Of a stretch of DNA of 52,162 nt, positions 23,227 to 31,573 are shown one piece after another. Under the pieces are notes generated by a model. That model searched no databases. It was not told the origin of the DNA and was given only the letters and a program-made list of their open reading frames with translations. This stretch comes from DASYML01 sp036399835 (GTDB lineage: Bacteria > Acidobacteriota > Blastocatellia > Pyrinomonadales > Pyrinomonadaceae): assembly GCA_036399835.1 (NCBI GenBank), contig DASWMI010000223.1, positions 1 through 52,162 on the forward strand, in the 5' to 3' direction. The translations under genes and the position numbers were made by a program. Each line of letters begins with the position of its first letter. Position 1 is the stretch's first letter.

Positions 23227-24521
23227 TGCGCAACATGATTTTCCTCATCGAAAGACACGCGATGTGGTCGCGTCCGAATGGCAGCGGCGGGACTATCACC
23301 TATTACTACTACGATGAGATGACCTGGGTCGTGGTAGCTCTGGCGCTGGCCTGGCTGATATGGCTCCTTCTACGCAGATACAGGCGCGCGCGGGCCTTGA
23401 GGCGTCCGCCGCGCCGGACCAATTACAGGTTGCTTAAACGAATCGTCAAGATCAAGCGTGAACTGAGTTCGCGTTATCTGCGCCCCGGTTTCTCCACAAA
23501 TATCCATGCCGTCGGCATAGGAATGCTCGATGGCAGCGACCAATATTGCCTTCAAGTTTTTATCAATGACCCGAATGAAGAGCTGTGGGTAGGCTCCGGG
23601 GCCGCGCCGTTGCCCGATAGCTACCGCGGCGTGCCCCTCATCCTGATCGAAATGCCAGCGGCAACTTTTTTGTCGGACGCGGATTTAAGTTCCTTTGCGG
23701 CGTTGGACCAATATCCCAACGGCATTCGTGAACAACAGGAAGTAATCATTGGCGGAATCAGCGGCGCGAACACAAACTTGACGGGCCAGAGCGGGACCAT
23801 CGGCTATTTTTGCACGCGCAAAAGTAATTTGCCGCGCCGGAAGGAGATTCATCTGCTCAGCAACTCGCATGTCTTCGCCGACCTGCGAAAAGCAAAGGTT
23901 GATGATGACGATTTGATCATGCAACCCAGTCCGGGTGAACCCGCGAGCAATCGGCCAATCGCCGCTCTGGTCCACTTTTCCGCGCTCAACTTCGACCGCG
24001 ACCTCAAAGACCCCAACCACATAGACGCCGCCATCGCCAAACTATGGGGACCACACCCGCACAAACCCCTTATTCCGTTAATCGGCGCGGTTAAAGGTTT
24101 CGTGCTCAAGAAGGATATAGAAATCGGCGAACCTGCGCGCAAGTTCGGACGAACCACCGGTTATACGGAAGGCCATGTCTTCTCGATCTATCTGGATATT
24201 TGGATAAAGTATGACCGCACGGGGCAGTCCGCATTTTTCCAGGACCAGTTTTTGATCGAACCCGATTCACCCAAATTCACAAAATTTGTGGCTAAAGGAG
24301 ACAGCGGCTCCCTCCTGGTTGACGCGCAACAACACGCCATCGGTCTGATTTTTGCCGGCATGTCCGACGCGCCTGAATCAACAAGGACTTCATCGAACAT
24401 CGAGACTAAAGCAGAAATAATTGGTCCAGCCACCGACAAGCCAAAGAGAATCGAAAGCTACGGCGTCGCAAATCCCATCAGCGAAGTTCTGGACCGGCTC
24501 AAAATCGAGTTGCTCGTCTAA
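23226..24521 (+). CDS. Membrane-anchored trypsin-like (chymotrypsin-fold) serine protease
   Basis: 431 residues. The N-terminus carries one membrane helix ('VVVALALAWLIWLLL', about 34-48) followed by a strongly basic segment 'RRYRRARALRRPPRR', so by the positive-inside rule the protease domain faces the cytoplasm. The triad is His215 ('LLSNSHVFA'), Asp267 ('HIDAAIAKL') and Ser360 in 'AKGDSGSLLVD'. The spacing and the G-D-S-G-S motif fit the trypsin clan. No propeptide cleavage site is obvious. Last gene of the cassette; a long perfect hairpin follows. Together with the CHAT protein it suggests a two-protease cascade under one sigma factor. The substrate is unknown. Confidence 0.87.
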   Translation: MRNMIFLIERHAMWSRPNGSGGTITYYYYDEMTWVVVALALAWLIWLLLRRYRRARALRRPPRRTNYRLLKRIVKIKRELSSRYLRPGFSTNIHAVGIGMLDGSDQYCLQVFINDPNEELWVGSGAAPLPDSYRGVPLILIEMPAATFLSDADLSSFAALDQYPNGIREQQEVIIGGISGANTNLTGQSGTIGYFCTRKSNLPRRKEIHLLSNSHVFADLRKAKVDDDDLIMQPSPGEPASNRPIAALVHFSALNFDRDLKDPNHIDAAIAKLWGPHPHKPLIPLIGAVKGFVLKKDIEIGEPARKFGRTTGYTEGHVFSIYLDIWIKYDRTGQSAFFQDQFLIEPDSPKFTKFVAKGDSGSLLVDAQQHAIGLIFAGMSDAPESTRTSSNIETKAEIIGPATDKPKRIESYGVANPISEVLDRLKIELLV

Positions 24522-24558
24522 CTCAAGTCCCCCAACTACGGTTGTCCCGTAAGAATGA

Positions 24559-24601
24559 AAATAGCGGCGAGTCGAAATGAGATTTCGACTCGCCGCTATT
24601 T
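24559..24601. terminator. Strong bidirectional terminator between the protease cassette and pilC
   Basis: Perfect 20-bp arms at 24559-24578 and 24582-24601 with a 3-nt loop (GAG). The GC core is TAGCGGCGAGTCG, with A/T-rich ends on both strands. It lies between convergent genes. Confidence 0.9.
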
Positions 24602-24624
24602 CAAATTAACTCCCTCGCAGGGTT

Positions 24625-25854
24625 TCAGTGCTGTGATGACAGCTTTCCGATGAGGGTGAAGAGGGGGAGGTACATTGAGATAACGATGGAGCCGATGGTG
24701 ACGCCGAGGAAGCCTATCAGGACAGGCTCGATGAGGGTCAGGAGGTTAGCGATGGCGGCGTCTACTTCCTGCTCGTAAAAGTCTGCGATTTTGCCGAGCA
24801 TGGAATCGAGCGAGCCTGTTTGCTCGCCGATGCCTACCATCTGTGCGACCATGTGCGGAAATACTTCGGTCGCCTTTAAGGGGTCAATAAAGCTCTCGCC
24901 GCGTTCCACACCGGCACGCACTTTGAGAATCGCTTCTTCGATAATGATGTTGCCAGCCGTGCGCGCTGTAATGTCCAGGGCTTGCAGAATCGGCACGCCG
25001 GATGAAAGCAGCGTCGAAAGCGTGCGTGAGAAACGCGCGACCGCGATCTTGCGGAAGATTGGACCGATAATCGGAACTTTGAGCAACACAGTGTCAATGA
25101 CGCGTCGTCCGCCGGGCGTTTTGTAGTAGAAACGTATGGCGACGGCGAGTCCTATGATAATCAAGAGCGTCGCCAGACCACCCCATCCGGCCAGGAAATT
25201 ACTGATCCCGATAACGATGCGTGTAGGCAGCGGCAGCGGCTCGTTCGGACCGAGCAGGCCCATAAAGATGTTTTGAAACTGCGGGATGACGACAACCATA
25301 ATCACTGCGACGGCGATGATCGCCATCAGGACGACCGCCGCCGGATAGATCATCGCCGAGACGACATCTCTTTTCAGCTTGACTATCTTTTCGATAAAGG
25401 TCGAGAGACGTTGGAGGATAAGATCGAGGATACCGCCCGTCTCTCCGGCCTCGACCATGTTGGCGTAGAGCTGGTCGAAGACCTTCGGATGCCTAGCCAT
25501 CGCCGCCGCCAGCGTAGAGCCTTGTTCGACATCCTGTCGCACCTGCAATAAGACCTGCTGGAAGAATTTGTTCTCCTGCTGCTGGGCCAGTATCTCAAGG
25601 CACTGGACCAGCGGGAGGCCCGCGTCAATCATGACAGAGAACTGGCGGGTGAAGATGGAGAGTTCCTTCGATTTGACCTTGCCCTTTTTACCAAGCTTGG
25701 GGATGCCGATCTCACGGCCTTTCTCTTTGACGGAAGTCAGCGTGACCTGCTCGCGGCGCAGCATTTGGCGCAGGGCCTCGCGGTTGTCCGCGAGCCGTTC
25801 GCCGACGACGACCTCGTTGAGCCGATTGCGACCTTTAAAGACGTAAGTGGGCAT
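24625..25854 (-). CDS. pilC: Type IV pilus inner-membrane platform protein PilC
   Basis: 409 residues from ATG 25854 ('MPTYVFKGRN') behind a GGAG; a longer frame upstream is not family-like. It has two GspF/PilC domains: the first starts near 'LSIFTRQFSVMIDAGLPLVQCLEIL', the second near 'ARFSRTLSTLLSSGVPILQALDI'. Each is followed by a hydrophobic helix ('AAVVLMAIIAVAVIMVVVIPQF' in the middle, 'IEPVLIGFLGVTIGSIVISMYLPLF' at the end). PilC sits in the inner membrane and couples the PilB and PilT motors to pilus assembly and retraction. Last gene of the pilB-x-pilT-pilC unit. Confidence 0.95.
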   Translation of the reverse strand: MPTYVFKGRNRLNEVVVGERLADNREALRQMLRREQVTLTSVKEKGREIGIPKLGKKGKVKSKELSIFTRQFSVMIDAGLPLVQCLEILAQQQENKFFQQVLLQVRQDVEQGSTLAAAMARHPKVFDQLYANMVEAGETGGILDLILQRLSTFIEKIVKLKRDVVSAMIYPAAVVLMAIIAVAVIMVVVIPQFQNIFMGLLGPNEPLPLPTRIVIGISNFLAGWGGLATLLIIIGLAVAIRFYYKTPGGRRVIDTVLLKVPIIGPIFRKIAVARFSRTLSTLLSSGVPILQALDITARTAGNIIIEEAILKVRAGVERGESFIDPLKATEVFPHMVAQMVGIGEQTGSLDSMLGKIADFYEQEVDAAIANLLTLIEPVLIGFLGVTIGSIVISMYLPLFTLIGKLSSQH

Positions 25855-25888
25855 GTTGAAATCTCCGGGTGTGGGATGTGCGAGTTCT

Positions 25889-25955
25889 AATTTTTGATTT
25901 GCGATTGTTTCTGATTCAAGCTGTTCTATAGATCGCAAATCTAAAATCAAAAATC
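25889..25955. repeat. AT-rich palindromic intergenic repeat between pilT and pilC
   Basis: The left arm 25889-25905 (AATTTTTGATTTGCGAT) pairs with 25932-25955, which carries a short insertion. The core AAATCTAAAATC and the GATTTGCGATT motif recur at 46641-46750, so this is a dispersed intergenic element family. Confidence 0.65.
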
Positions 25956-25964
25956 ACAAATTCT

Positions 25965-27161
25965 TTATCTGGTGACGGGGCGCACGCCGACTGGGCGGCC
26001 CTGCGCGTAGGGGCTTGGGTGTGCTCCGGGTCTCGGCATAGCCATCCCTTCCTGGCCGTTGTTGAGACCCGAGCCGCGGTCTATCAGCTCTCGCAGTTCA
26101 TCAGGATTAGAGGAGCGCTGCATGGCGACTTCTAGTGTGATCAGACGTTTGTGATAAAGCGAGGCGAGCGCCTGGTTGAAAGTCTGCATGCCGTACTTAT
26201 CCTGGCCCGTCTGCATCATTGAGTAAATCTGGTGAATCTTGTCTTCGCGTATGAGATTGCGTATAGCGGAGTTCGGGACCAGAATTTCGAGCGCCATGGC
26301 GCGGCCTCGTCCGTCCGCGCGCGGCAGCAGTGACTGGCACATGATGCCTTCGAGGACGAGCGAAAGCTGAGCGCGAATCTGCGCCTGCTGTTCCGAGGGG
26401 AAGACATCAATGATACGGTTGATGGTCGAGGCGGCGGAGTTTGTATGCAGCGTGGCAAAGGTCAGGTGGCCCGTCTCCGCTATGCGCAGCGCAGATTCTA
26501 TGGTCTCAAGGTCGCGCATCTCGCCGACCAGAACCACGTCAGGGTCCTGGCGAAGCGCCGTGCGCAGTGCCTCTGCAAAGCTGCGTGTATCGGCGTTGAC
26601 CTCGCGTTGATTGACGAGGCAGCTCTTATGGTTGTGCAGAAATTCTATGGGGTCTTCGATGGTCAGGATATGCTCGTGGCGCTCCGTGTTGATCTTGTCA
26701 ATCATCGCGGCGAGCGTGGTTGATTTACCGGAGCCGGTCGGACCTGTGACGAGAATCAGCCCGCGCGGTCTGTCGCAGAGCGTTTTGACGACAGTGGGTA
26801 GGCCGAGCGTGTCGAAGCTCTTAATCTCGTAGGGAATCGCGCGAAAGACTGCGCCGACCGCGCCGCGCTGGTTGAAGATATTGGCGCGAAAGCGCGAGAG
26901 GCCCTTGACGCCAAAGGAGAAGTCCAGCTCAAGATTCTCTTCAAAGCGATGCTTCTGCGCGTCTGTCAGGACGGAGTAGGCCAGTTGCTTCGTGTCCGAA
27001 GAAGTCAGCATGCGATAGCCTTCGAGCGGGCGCAGATGACCGTCAACGCGCACCTGCGGCGGCGTGCCGGTCGTGATGTGCAAATCAGAGCCGCCTAGCT
27101 CTGAGAGCTTCTTCAGCAACTCGGAGAGCGAAAATTGCGGGGCTGGTTCGTTCGTTGACAT
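25965..27161 (-). CDS. pilT: Type IV pilus retraction ATPase PilT
   Basis: 398 residues. An N-terminal PAS-like domain ('LSELLKKLSELGGSDLHITTG') precedes a secretion ATPase core: Walker A 'GPTGSGKSTT', Asp box 'LTIEDPIEFLH', Walker B 'DVVLVGEMRDLETIESAL' and His box 'THLTFATLHT'-like 'TGHLTFATLHTNSA'. The C-terminal 'AIRNLIREDKIHQIYSMMQTG' is a PilT-specific element needed for retraction. The tail is Pro/Gly-rich. PilT is a hexameric cytoplasmic motor that powers twitching and DNA uptake. In one operon with pilB, an unknown gene and pilC. Confidence 0.96.
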   Translation of the reverse strand: MSTNEPAPQFSLSELLKKLSELGGSDLHITTGTPPQVRVDGHLRPLEGYRMLTSSDTKQLAYSVLTDAQKHRFEENLELDFSFGVKGLSRFRANIFNQRGAVGAVFRAIPYEIKSFDTLGLPTVVKTLCDRPRGLILVTGPTGSGKSTTLAAMIDKINTERHEHILTIEDPIEFLHNHKSCLVNQREVNADTRSFAEALRTALRQDPDVVLVGEMRDLETIESALRIAETGHLTFATLHTNSAASTINRIIDVFPSEQQAQIRAQLSLVLEGIMCQSLLPRADGRGRAMALEILVPNSAIRNLIREDKIHQIYSMMQTGQDKYGMQTFNQALASLYHKRLITLEVAMQRSSNPDELRELIDRGSGLNNGQEGMAMPRPGAHPSPYAQGRPVGVRPVTR

Positions 27162-27242
27162 AGACTGTGATTCTCTTGTCGGTTGGAATTAAGAGGGTCT
27201 CGGATCGACCTCTTAAAGTTGTAGAGCTGAGGGGTTGTAGGA

Positions 27243-28061
27243 TTAGCGAGACAGCGGCGTGGCCGCTATGCTCGCGCGATTGCGCAGCCGCAGGGAGGCC
27301 ATGACCTGTTCGGATTCGGCTGCGATGCGGTCCGCAAACTCAAGCGGCGCGTGCGTCGAAAAGCTGTAGATGCGGCCATCCAGCTCCGTAAAGTAAAAGC
27401 TCCAGGATTGTTGCGGCGCGTTTGAGTCGGCTGCCGTCTGTGCGAGCACGATAAAGAAGCGTCTGCCGCCAATCTCGCGCTCGAAATCATTAATCACCCA
27501 ACCGTTCGACGCCAGCATCTTGTTAATCACGAGGCGGCGAAGCTCTGTGAAGGGCAGACCGGCCAGCATCTTGCGCTGATTTCTGCCGGGGAGCAGGTTG
27601 TTGCCTGAGCGGGCAGGGGAAACAAAAGAGAGTACGGCTTCGCCTGCCGCACGACCGTCGAGCGCGTAGACGCGAAATCTGGTCTCGCCTTCACTGACGA
27701 CCGGACGCGTGCTCCATCCGAAGGGCATCGTCAGGCTGATGCCTTGCGGGTGATTGAACTCGCCGCCGCTGGCCGTAGAGGGCCTGCCCCAGAACGACTT
27801 TTCATTGCTCTCCGGGGCGAGAGCAGGATTTTGGGTCTTCGGCAGACGCCCTGAAGCCAATTCTCGCTGGCGTCTGAGCGCGGCGGCGCGCTTGCGGCGC
27901 AGGCGTGCGCGATAGCGTCTCCACCAGGCGCGTGAATGGCGACCCTTACCAAAACGGCGCGACGCGGTGGAACGGTTATTGTGCGCCGTCGAATTGACGA
28001 GCGGCAGCACAACAGCCATCGAGACCAGAATTAAGATTGATAAAGCGGCAGCGCGCAGCAT
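27243..28061 (-). CDS. Unknown exported or membrane-anchored protein inside the pilus motor operon
   Basis: 272 residues from ATG 28061 behind AGAGGAAAGAG, 17 bp after the pilB stop. A hydrophobic N-terminal segment ('LSILILVSMAVVLPLVNS') is a signal peptide or anchor. It is followed by a very basic stretch ('RRYRARLRRKRAAALRRQRE', about 47-66), then a folded domain of about 180 residues with 'ISLTMPFGWSTRPVVSEGETRF' and a C-terminal 'ESEQVMASLRLR'. The C-terminal domain resembles small proteins that probe hydrophobic or lipid-like ligands (PsbP/DUF1795-like), but I am not sure. Its fixed place between pilB and pilT suggests a role linked to type IV pili. Confidence 0.78.
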   Translation of the reverse strand: MLRAAALSILILVSMAVVLPLVNSTAHNNRSTASRRFGKGRHSRAWWRRYRARLRRKRAAALRRQRELASGRLPKTQNPALAPESNEKSFWGRPSTASGGEFNHPQGISLTMPFGWSTRPVVSEGETRFRVYALDGRAAGEAVLSFVSPARSGNNLLPGRNQRKMLAGLPFTELRRLVINKMLASNGWVINDFEREIGGRRFFIVLAQTAADSNAPQQSWSFYFTELDGRIYSFSTHAPLEFADRIAAESEQVMASLRLRNRASIAATPLSR

Positions 28062-28078
28062 AACTCTTTCCTCTTTAT

Positions 28079-29875
28079 TTAAGCCACCGTCTCCCGCACG
28101 ACTTCTTCGATGGTGGTCACGCCGGCTCGAATCTTGTGAATCCCAGACTCGCGCAAGGTAATCATCCCGTCTTCTATGGCCTTGCGCCGCAGTTCCAGCG
28201 CGGAGGCTCCAATCAAGATCAACTCACGTATGTCATCCGTGACTTCCATCACTTCGTAGAGACCTATGCGCCCTTTATAGCCAGTGTTATTACAGGTGGC
28301 GCAGCCGACTCCTTTGTACGTCTTGAGCTGCCTGGCATCTTCAGCCGAGAGACCGATTTCCATGAGGGCTTCGGGCGGCGTCGAATGCTCTTGCTTACAG
28401 TCTTTGCAAATGCGACGAATCAAACGCTGGGCCTGTATCAGGTTGACGCTCGTGGCAACCAGAAAAGGCTCTATCCCCATGTTCATCAGACGCGAGATGG
28501 TCGAAGGCGCGTCGTTGGTGTGAAGCGTGGAGAGGACCAGGTGGCCCGTTAGCGCGGCCTTAATGGCGATCTCTGCGGTCTCGAAGTCGCGAATCTCGCC
28601 GACGAGGACGATGTTCGGGTCCTGGCGCAGGAAGGCACGCAGGGCTGCGGCAAAGTTAAGCCCGATCTGCTCTTTCATCTGGACCTGGTTGATGCCGGGC
28701 AGATTGAACTCGACGGGGTCTTCCGCCGTCATGATGTTGGTCTCAGGCGTATTTAGAGATTGCAGCGCGGAGTAGAGCGTGTTGGTCTTACCGGAGCCGG
28801 TCGGGCCTGTGACGAGGACCATCCCGTAGGGTCTGGAGATATTGCGCTGGAACTTGACGAGAGACTCAGGCTCGAACCCGAGCCGCGTCATGTCCAGCAT
28901 CAGGTTCTCTTTGTCTAAGAGACGCAGCACGACCTTCTCGCCAAAGAGCGTCGGCAGGGTTGAGACGCGGAAATCCAGCTCGCGCGAGCGGTTCTCGACC
29001 TTGACCTTAATCTTGATGCGTCCATCCTGCGGCAGACGCTTTTCCGAGATGTCCAGCTTTGCCATGATCTTGAGGCGTGAGACGAGCGCGTCGCGCATCT
29101 TCAGGGGCGGATGCATCACGTCGTAGAGCACGCCGTCAATGCGGAAGCGTATGCGCAACTCTTTCTCGTAAGGCTCGACGTGGATGTCCGAAGCCCCGCG
29201 CCTGAGCGCATCCACCAGGAGCACATTGACGAGACGCACGACCGGAGCATCCTCGCTCATGCGCGAGAGCGTGGAAAGGTCTATCTCCTCATTGTCCTCG
29301 ACAACTTCCAGGTTCTCCGCTGCCTCGTGGTCAAAATCAATGCTATCGAGCGAGACAAGGTCGTCATGCCTGATGTTGCCGTTGACGCTCCTGCTCATCC
29401 CTTCGACCACCACCTCTTCTTCGGCTTCGGCGGCCAGCTCGATCTCGCGCGTCACATCGTAATACTTGGAAATAGCCTGCTGGACGCTCGCCTCGGCCAC
29501 CACGACAGGCTCTATGTTCAAGCCTGTCATGAACTTAATGTCGTCCATCGCGAAGACATTGGTGGGGTCAACCATCGCCAGCGTGAGCGTCGCGCCGACA
29601 CGCGAAAGCGGCAGCACGGAGTATTTCTGCGCCACCTCCTGCGGTATCAGGCGGATGACCGATTCGTCTATGTCGAAAAGGTCCAGATTGACGGAAGGAA
29701 TCCCGTACTGACGTGAAAGCACGGCTGTAATCATGTCGTCGGAGACCAGTCCGAGCTTGACCAGATTATAGCCGAGCCTGCCGCCGCGCTCACGCTGGTA
29801 GTCCAGCGCTTCACGCAGTTGCTGCGGAGTAATGAGATTTTCGCGAACGAGAATTTCGCCTAGTTTGGCTGACAT
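28079..29875 (-). CDS. pilB: Type IV pilus extension ATPase PilB
   Basis: 598 residues. Two N-terminal GspE/MshEN-type regions ('LGEILVRENLITPQQLREAL', 'LGLVSDDMITAVLSRQYGIP') can bind c-di-GMP in related proteins. The ATPase core has Walker A 'GPTGSGKTNT', 'MTAEDPVEFNL' and 'IVLVGEIRDFETAEIAI'. A C-terminal zinc site is visible as 'CKDC' and 'CATC' about 45 residues apart. PilB drives pilin polymerisation from the cytoplasmic face. First gene of the operon; it has a consensus promoter at 30008-30036 and a hairpin at the predicted transcript start. Confidence 0.96.
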   Translation of the reverse strand: MSAKLGEILVRENLITPQQLREALDYQRERGGRLGYNLVKLGLVSDDMITAVLSRQYGIPSVNLDLFDIDESVIRLIPQEVAQKYSVLPLSRVGATLTLAMVDPTNVFAMDDIKFMTGLNIEPVVVAEASVQQAISKYYDVTREIELAAEAEEEVVVEGMSRSVNGNIRHDDLVSLDSIDFDHEAAENLEVVEDNEEIDLSTLSRMSEDAPVVRLVNVLLVDALRRGASDIHVEPYEKELRIRFRIDGVLYDVMHPPLKMRDALVSRLKIMAKLDISEKRLPQDGRIKIKVKVENRSRELDFRVSTLPTLFGEKVVLRLLDKENLMLDMTRLGFEPESLVKFQRNISRPYGMVLVTGPTGSGKTNTLYSALQSLNTPETNIMTAEDPVEFNLPGINQVQMKEQIGLNFAAALRAFLRQDPNIVLVGEIRDFETAEIAIKAALTGHLVLSTLHTNDAPSTISRLMNMGIEPFLVATSVNLIQAQRLIRRICKDCKQEHSTPPEALMEIGLSAEDARQLKTYKGVGCATCNNTGYKGRIGLYEVMEVTDDIRELILIGASALELRRKAIEDGMITLRESGIHKIRAGVTTIEEVVRETVA

Positions 29876-29975
29876 TTTTCAAGAAGTTCGGAAACGTTTA
29901 AGCAAGGAGGGCCTGATGATTTGGTTCGGGAGAAACCTTCGCGGCAGGAGCTACAAAGGTTTATGGAGTTGGTTT

Positions 29976-30000
29976 GTAAGCGGTGCTAAACACCGTTTAC
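29976..30000 (-). promoter_or_regulatory. Inverted repeat at the 5' end of the pilB transcript
   Basis: GTAAGCGGTG (29976-29985) and CACCGTTTAC (29991-30000) match except for one G/A difference. It begins right at the predicted transcript start (near 30001). It may be an operator or a stabilising 5' hairpin. Confidence 0.5.
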
Positions 30001-30007
30001 GCAAAGC

Positions 30008-30036
30008 ATATTATCTTTTAAACATCAGAGTGTCAA
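30008..30036 (-). promoter_or_regulatory. Consensus sigma-70 promoter of the pilB operon
   Basis: On the reverse strand TTGACA (30036-30031), a 17-bp spacer and TAATAT (30013-30008). It lies about 130 bp before the pilB ATG. Confidence 0.75.
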
Positions 30037-30068
30037 GATGATAATTTAGAGTGCAACCAGGGCAAACG

Positions 30069-30104
30069 AAAAAGCCCTGCGTAAATTTATTACGCAAGGC
30101 TTTT
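30069..30104 (-). terminator. Intrinsic terminator of the secreted TPR gene
   Basis: Stem GCGTAA/TTACGC (30079-30084 / 30090-30095) extended by GCC/GGC, with one mismatch, and flanked by five A on the left, which reads as a T tract on the minus strand. It lies 30 bp after the gene at 30134-31435. Confidence 0.75.
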
Positions 30105-30133
30105 CCGAAGTGTGAAAACCGTCTGCGGAGGGT

Positions 30134-31435
30134 TTAGCCTCTGCGGCGACCCGGAGTAGTCTTTTGCGGAACCACCTTTTCCGTGTTCTTCAACTCGGTC
30201 AGGATGGCCTTCGCATCGGCCTTGAATTTATGCGTCTCTGGAGCCGTATCTACAAAGCGCTGCAAGAAGTTAGCAGCCTGTTGATATTTAGCCTTGTCGC
30301 CCGTGCTAAAGAGGGCCAGGCCAGCGCCCAGGTTGGCGTCAGGGTCATCCGGACTCTGCGCCAGGACCTTCTGAAACTCTGTGAAAGCCATATCCGCTGA
30401 ACCCGCATCGAGCAACATCTGCGCGGCGTCCAACTGCGCCTTAGACTTATTGGCCGCATCCGTCTCGACCGAGATGTAATCCCGAAAGGCTTCCAGACCG
30501 GCCTCCGCCTGCGTAGCGTCCACCTTGGTGACAAACAGGCGCATGGCTTCTGCGCGTGCGCTATAGGCGGCGTATTTATTGGCGGTCAGCCGCTGTTGCT
30601 CCGCCGGGTCGGTCGGCGCTGGCTGCGCTTTTAGTAATTGTGTGGCCTTGGTGGCCGCGTCAGCCGCAGCGCGGAAGTCCTGTTTGGCCGCTTCGATTCC
30701 AGATGTCTTGGCCGCATCGTCGGCTGAAGTGATGGCTGCATTATAACGAACCACGGCGCGCGCTCTGAGAGCCACGGACTTATTCGTCAAGAGCGCAGGC
30801 TGTTCGGCATCAGCCGCCAGTCCGAGGTCATACTGCTTGATCGCTTCGTCGTAATTCTTGAGCTTTAATGCCTCGTTCCCGGCCTTGAAAGTGCGTCCGA
30901 TAACCTCATTGGACTCAAGGATTTTCTTGTTTTTGGCTTCGATTTCGGCATTCTTGCGGATTAATTCTTCGCGTTTGGCCTTGTCCTCTGCGCTTTCTCC
31001 TCCACCGGTCGCCGCGCCCGCAGAGCTGCCTGCTTTAGCCACACTCGCCAGAATCTTCTTGGCCTCTTCCTCGGTCATACGCTTGCCGTCACCGCTGCTC
31101 AGAACAATCTCGTAGTCCTCGTCACGTCCGGCCTTGGTATTGGGCAGATAGGTTGGGGCGGACTCTGCGGCGCTGACAAAGATGGTGTAAGTGCCGACGA
31201 AGGGAAGACCCGCGAAGACGAATTCACCCTTCTTATTTGTCTTTGTATTGTATTTACCTGGAAGGTCCTGGCGGTAAACGTCAATCTGAGCATCCGCGAC
31301 ACGCTCCATTTTGCCGTCCGCTGCTTTTTTGACAACGTGGCCGCGCATCATTCCCATCTGCGCGGAGACGGCAACAGCGCTGAGCAGCAGCATCGCCATG
31401 GCTAAAAAGGATATGAAAAAATTCTTGCGATACAT
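30134..31435 (-). CDS. Secreted TPR protein with N-terminal carboxypeptidase-regulatory-like domain
   Basis: 433 residues from ATG 31435 behind GGGGAGG. A signal peptide (residues 1-25, 'FLAMAMLLLSAVAVSAQ') is followed by a beta-sandwich CarboxypepD_reg-like domain ('DAQIDVYRQDLPGKYNTKTNKKGEFVFAGLPFVGTYTIFV' region, about 45-110), an Ala/Gly/Glu-rich linker, and TPR repeats ('LKLKNYDEAIKQYDLGLAADAEQPAL', 'ADMAFTEFQKVLAQSPDDPDANLGAG'). The C-terminus is basic. Such proteins are periplasmic scaffolds of unknown role and common in this phylum. It has its own promoter (31545-31573) and terminator. Confidence 0.85.
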   Translation of the reverse strand: MYRKNFFISFLAMAMLLLSAVAVSAQMGMMRGHVVKKAADGKMERVADAQIDVYRQDLPGKYNTKTNKKGEFVFAGLPFVGTYTIFVSAAESAPTYLPNTKAGRDEDYEIVLSSGDGKRMTEEEAKKILASVAKAGSSAGAATGGGESAEDKAKREELIRKNAEIEAKNKKILESNEVIGRTFKAGNEALKLKNYDEAIKQYDLGLAADAEQPALLTNKSVALRARAVVRYNAAITSADDAAKTSGIEAAKQDFRAAADAATKATQLLKAQPAPTDPAEQQRLTANKYAAYSARAEAMRLFVTKVDATQAEAGLEAFRDYISVETDAANKSKAQLDAAQMLLDAGSADMAFTEFQKVLAQSPDDPDANLGAGLALFSTGDKAKYQQAANFLQRFVDTAPETHKFKADAKAILTELKNTEKVVPQKTTPGRRRG

Positions 31436-31544
31436 CGAAGGTTCCTCCCCAAGTAGTGGTCGCCAGCTCTCAAACGCGACGGGCAGAATAAGATGCTGCG
31501 ACCATTTAATTAGTTGTCATTCGCACAAGAGGGTAAGCGGCCTT

Positions 31545-31573
31545 AAATTAATCGCCAAAACATTATCTGTCAA
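31545..31573 (-). promoter_or_regulatory. Sigma-70 promoter of the secreted TPR gene
   Basis: On the reverse strand TTGACA (31573-31568), a 17-bp spacer and TAATTT (31550-31545). The -35 overlaps the stop codon of queC, so the gene is expressed apart from queEC. Confidence 0.65.
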
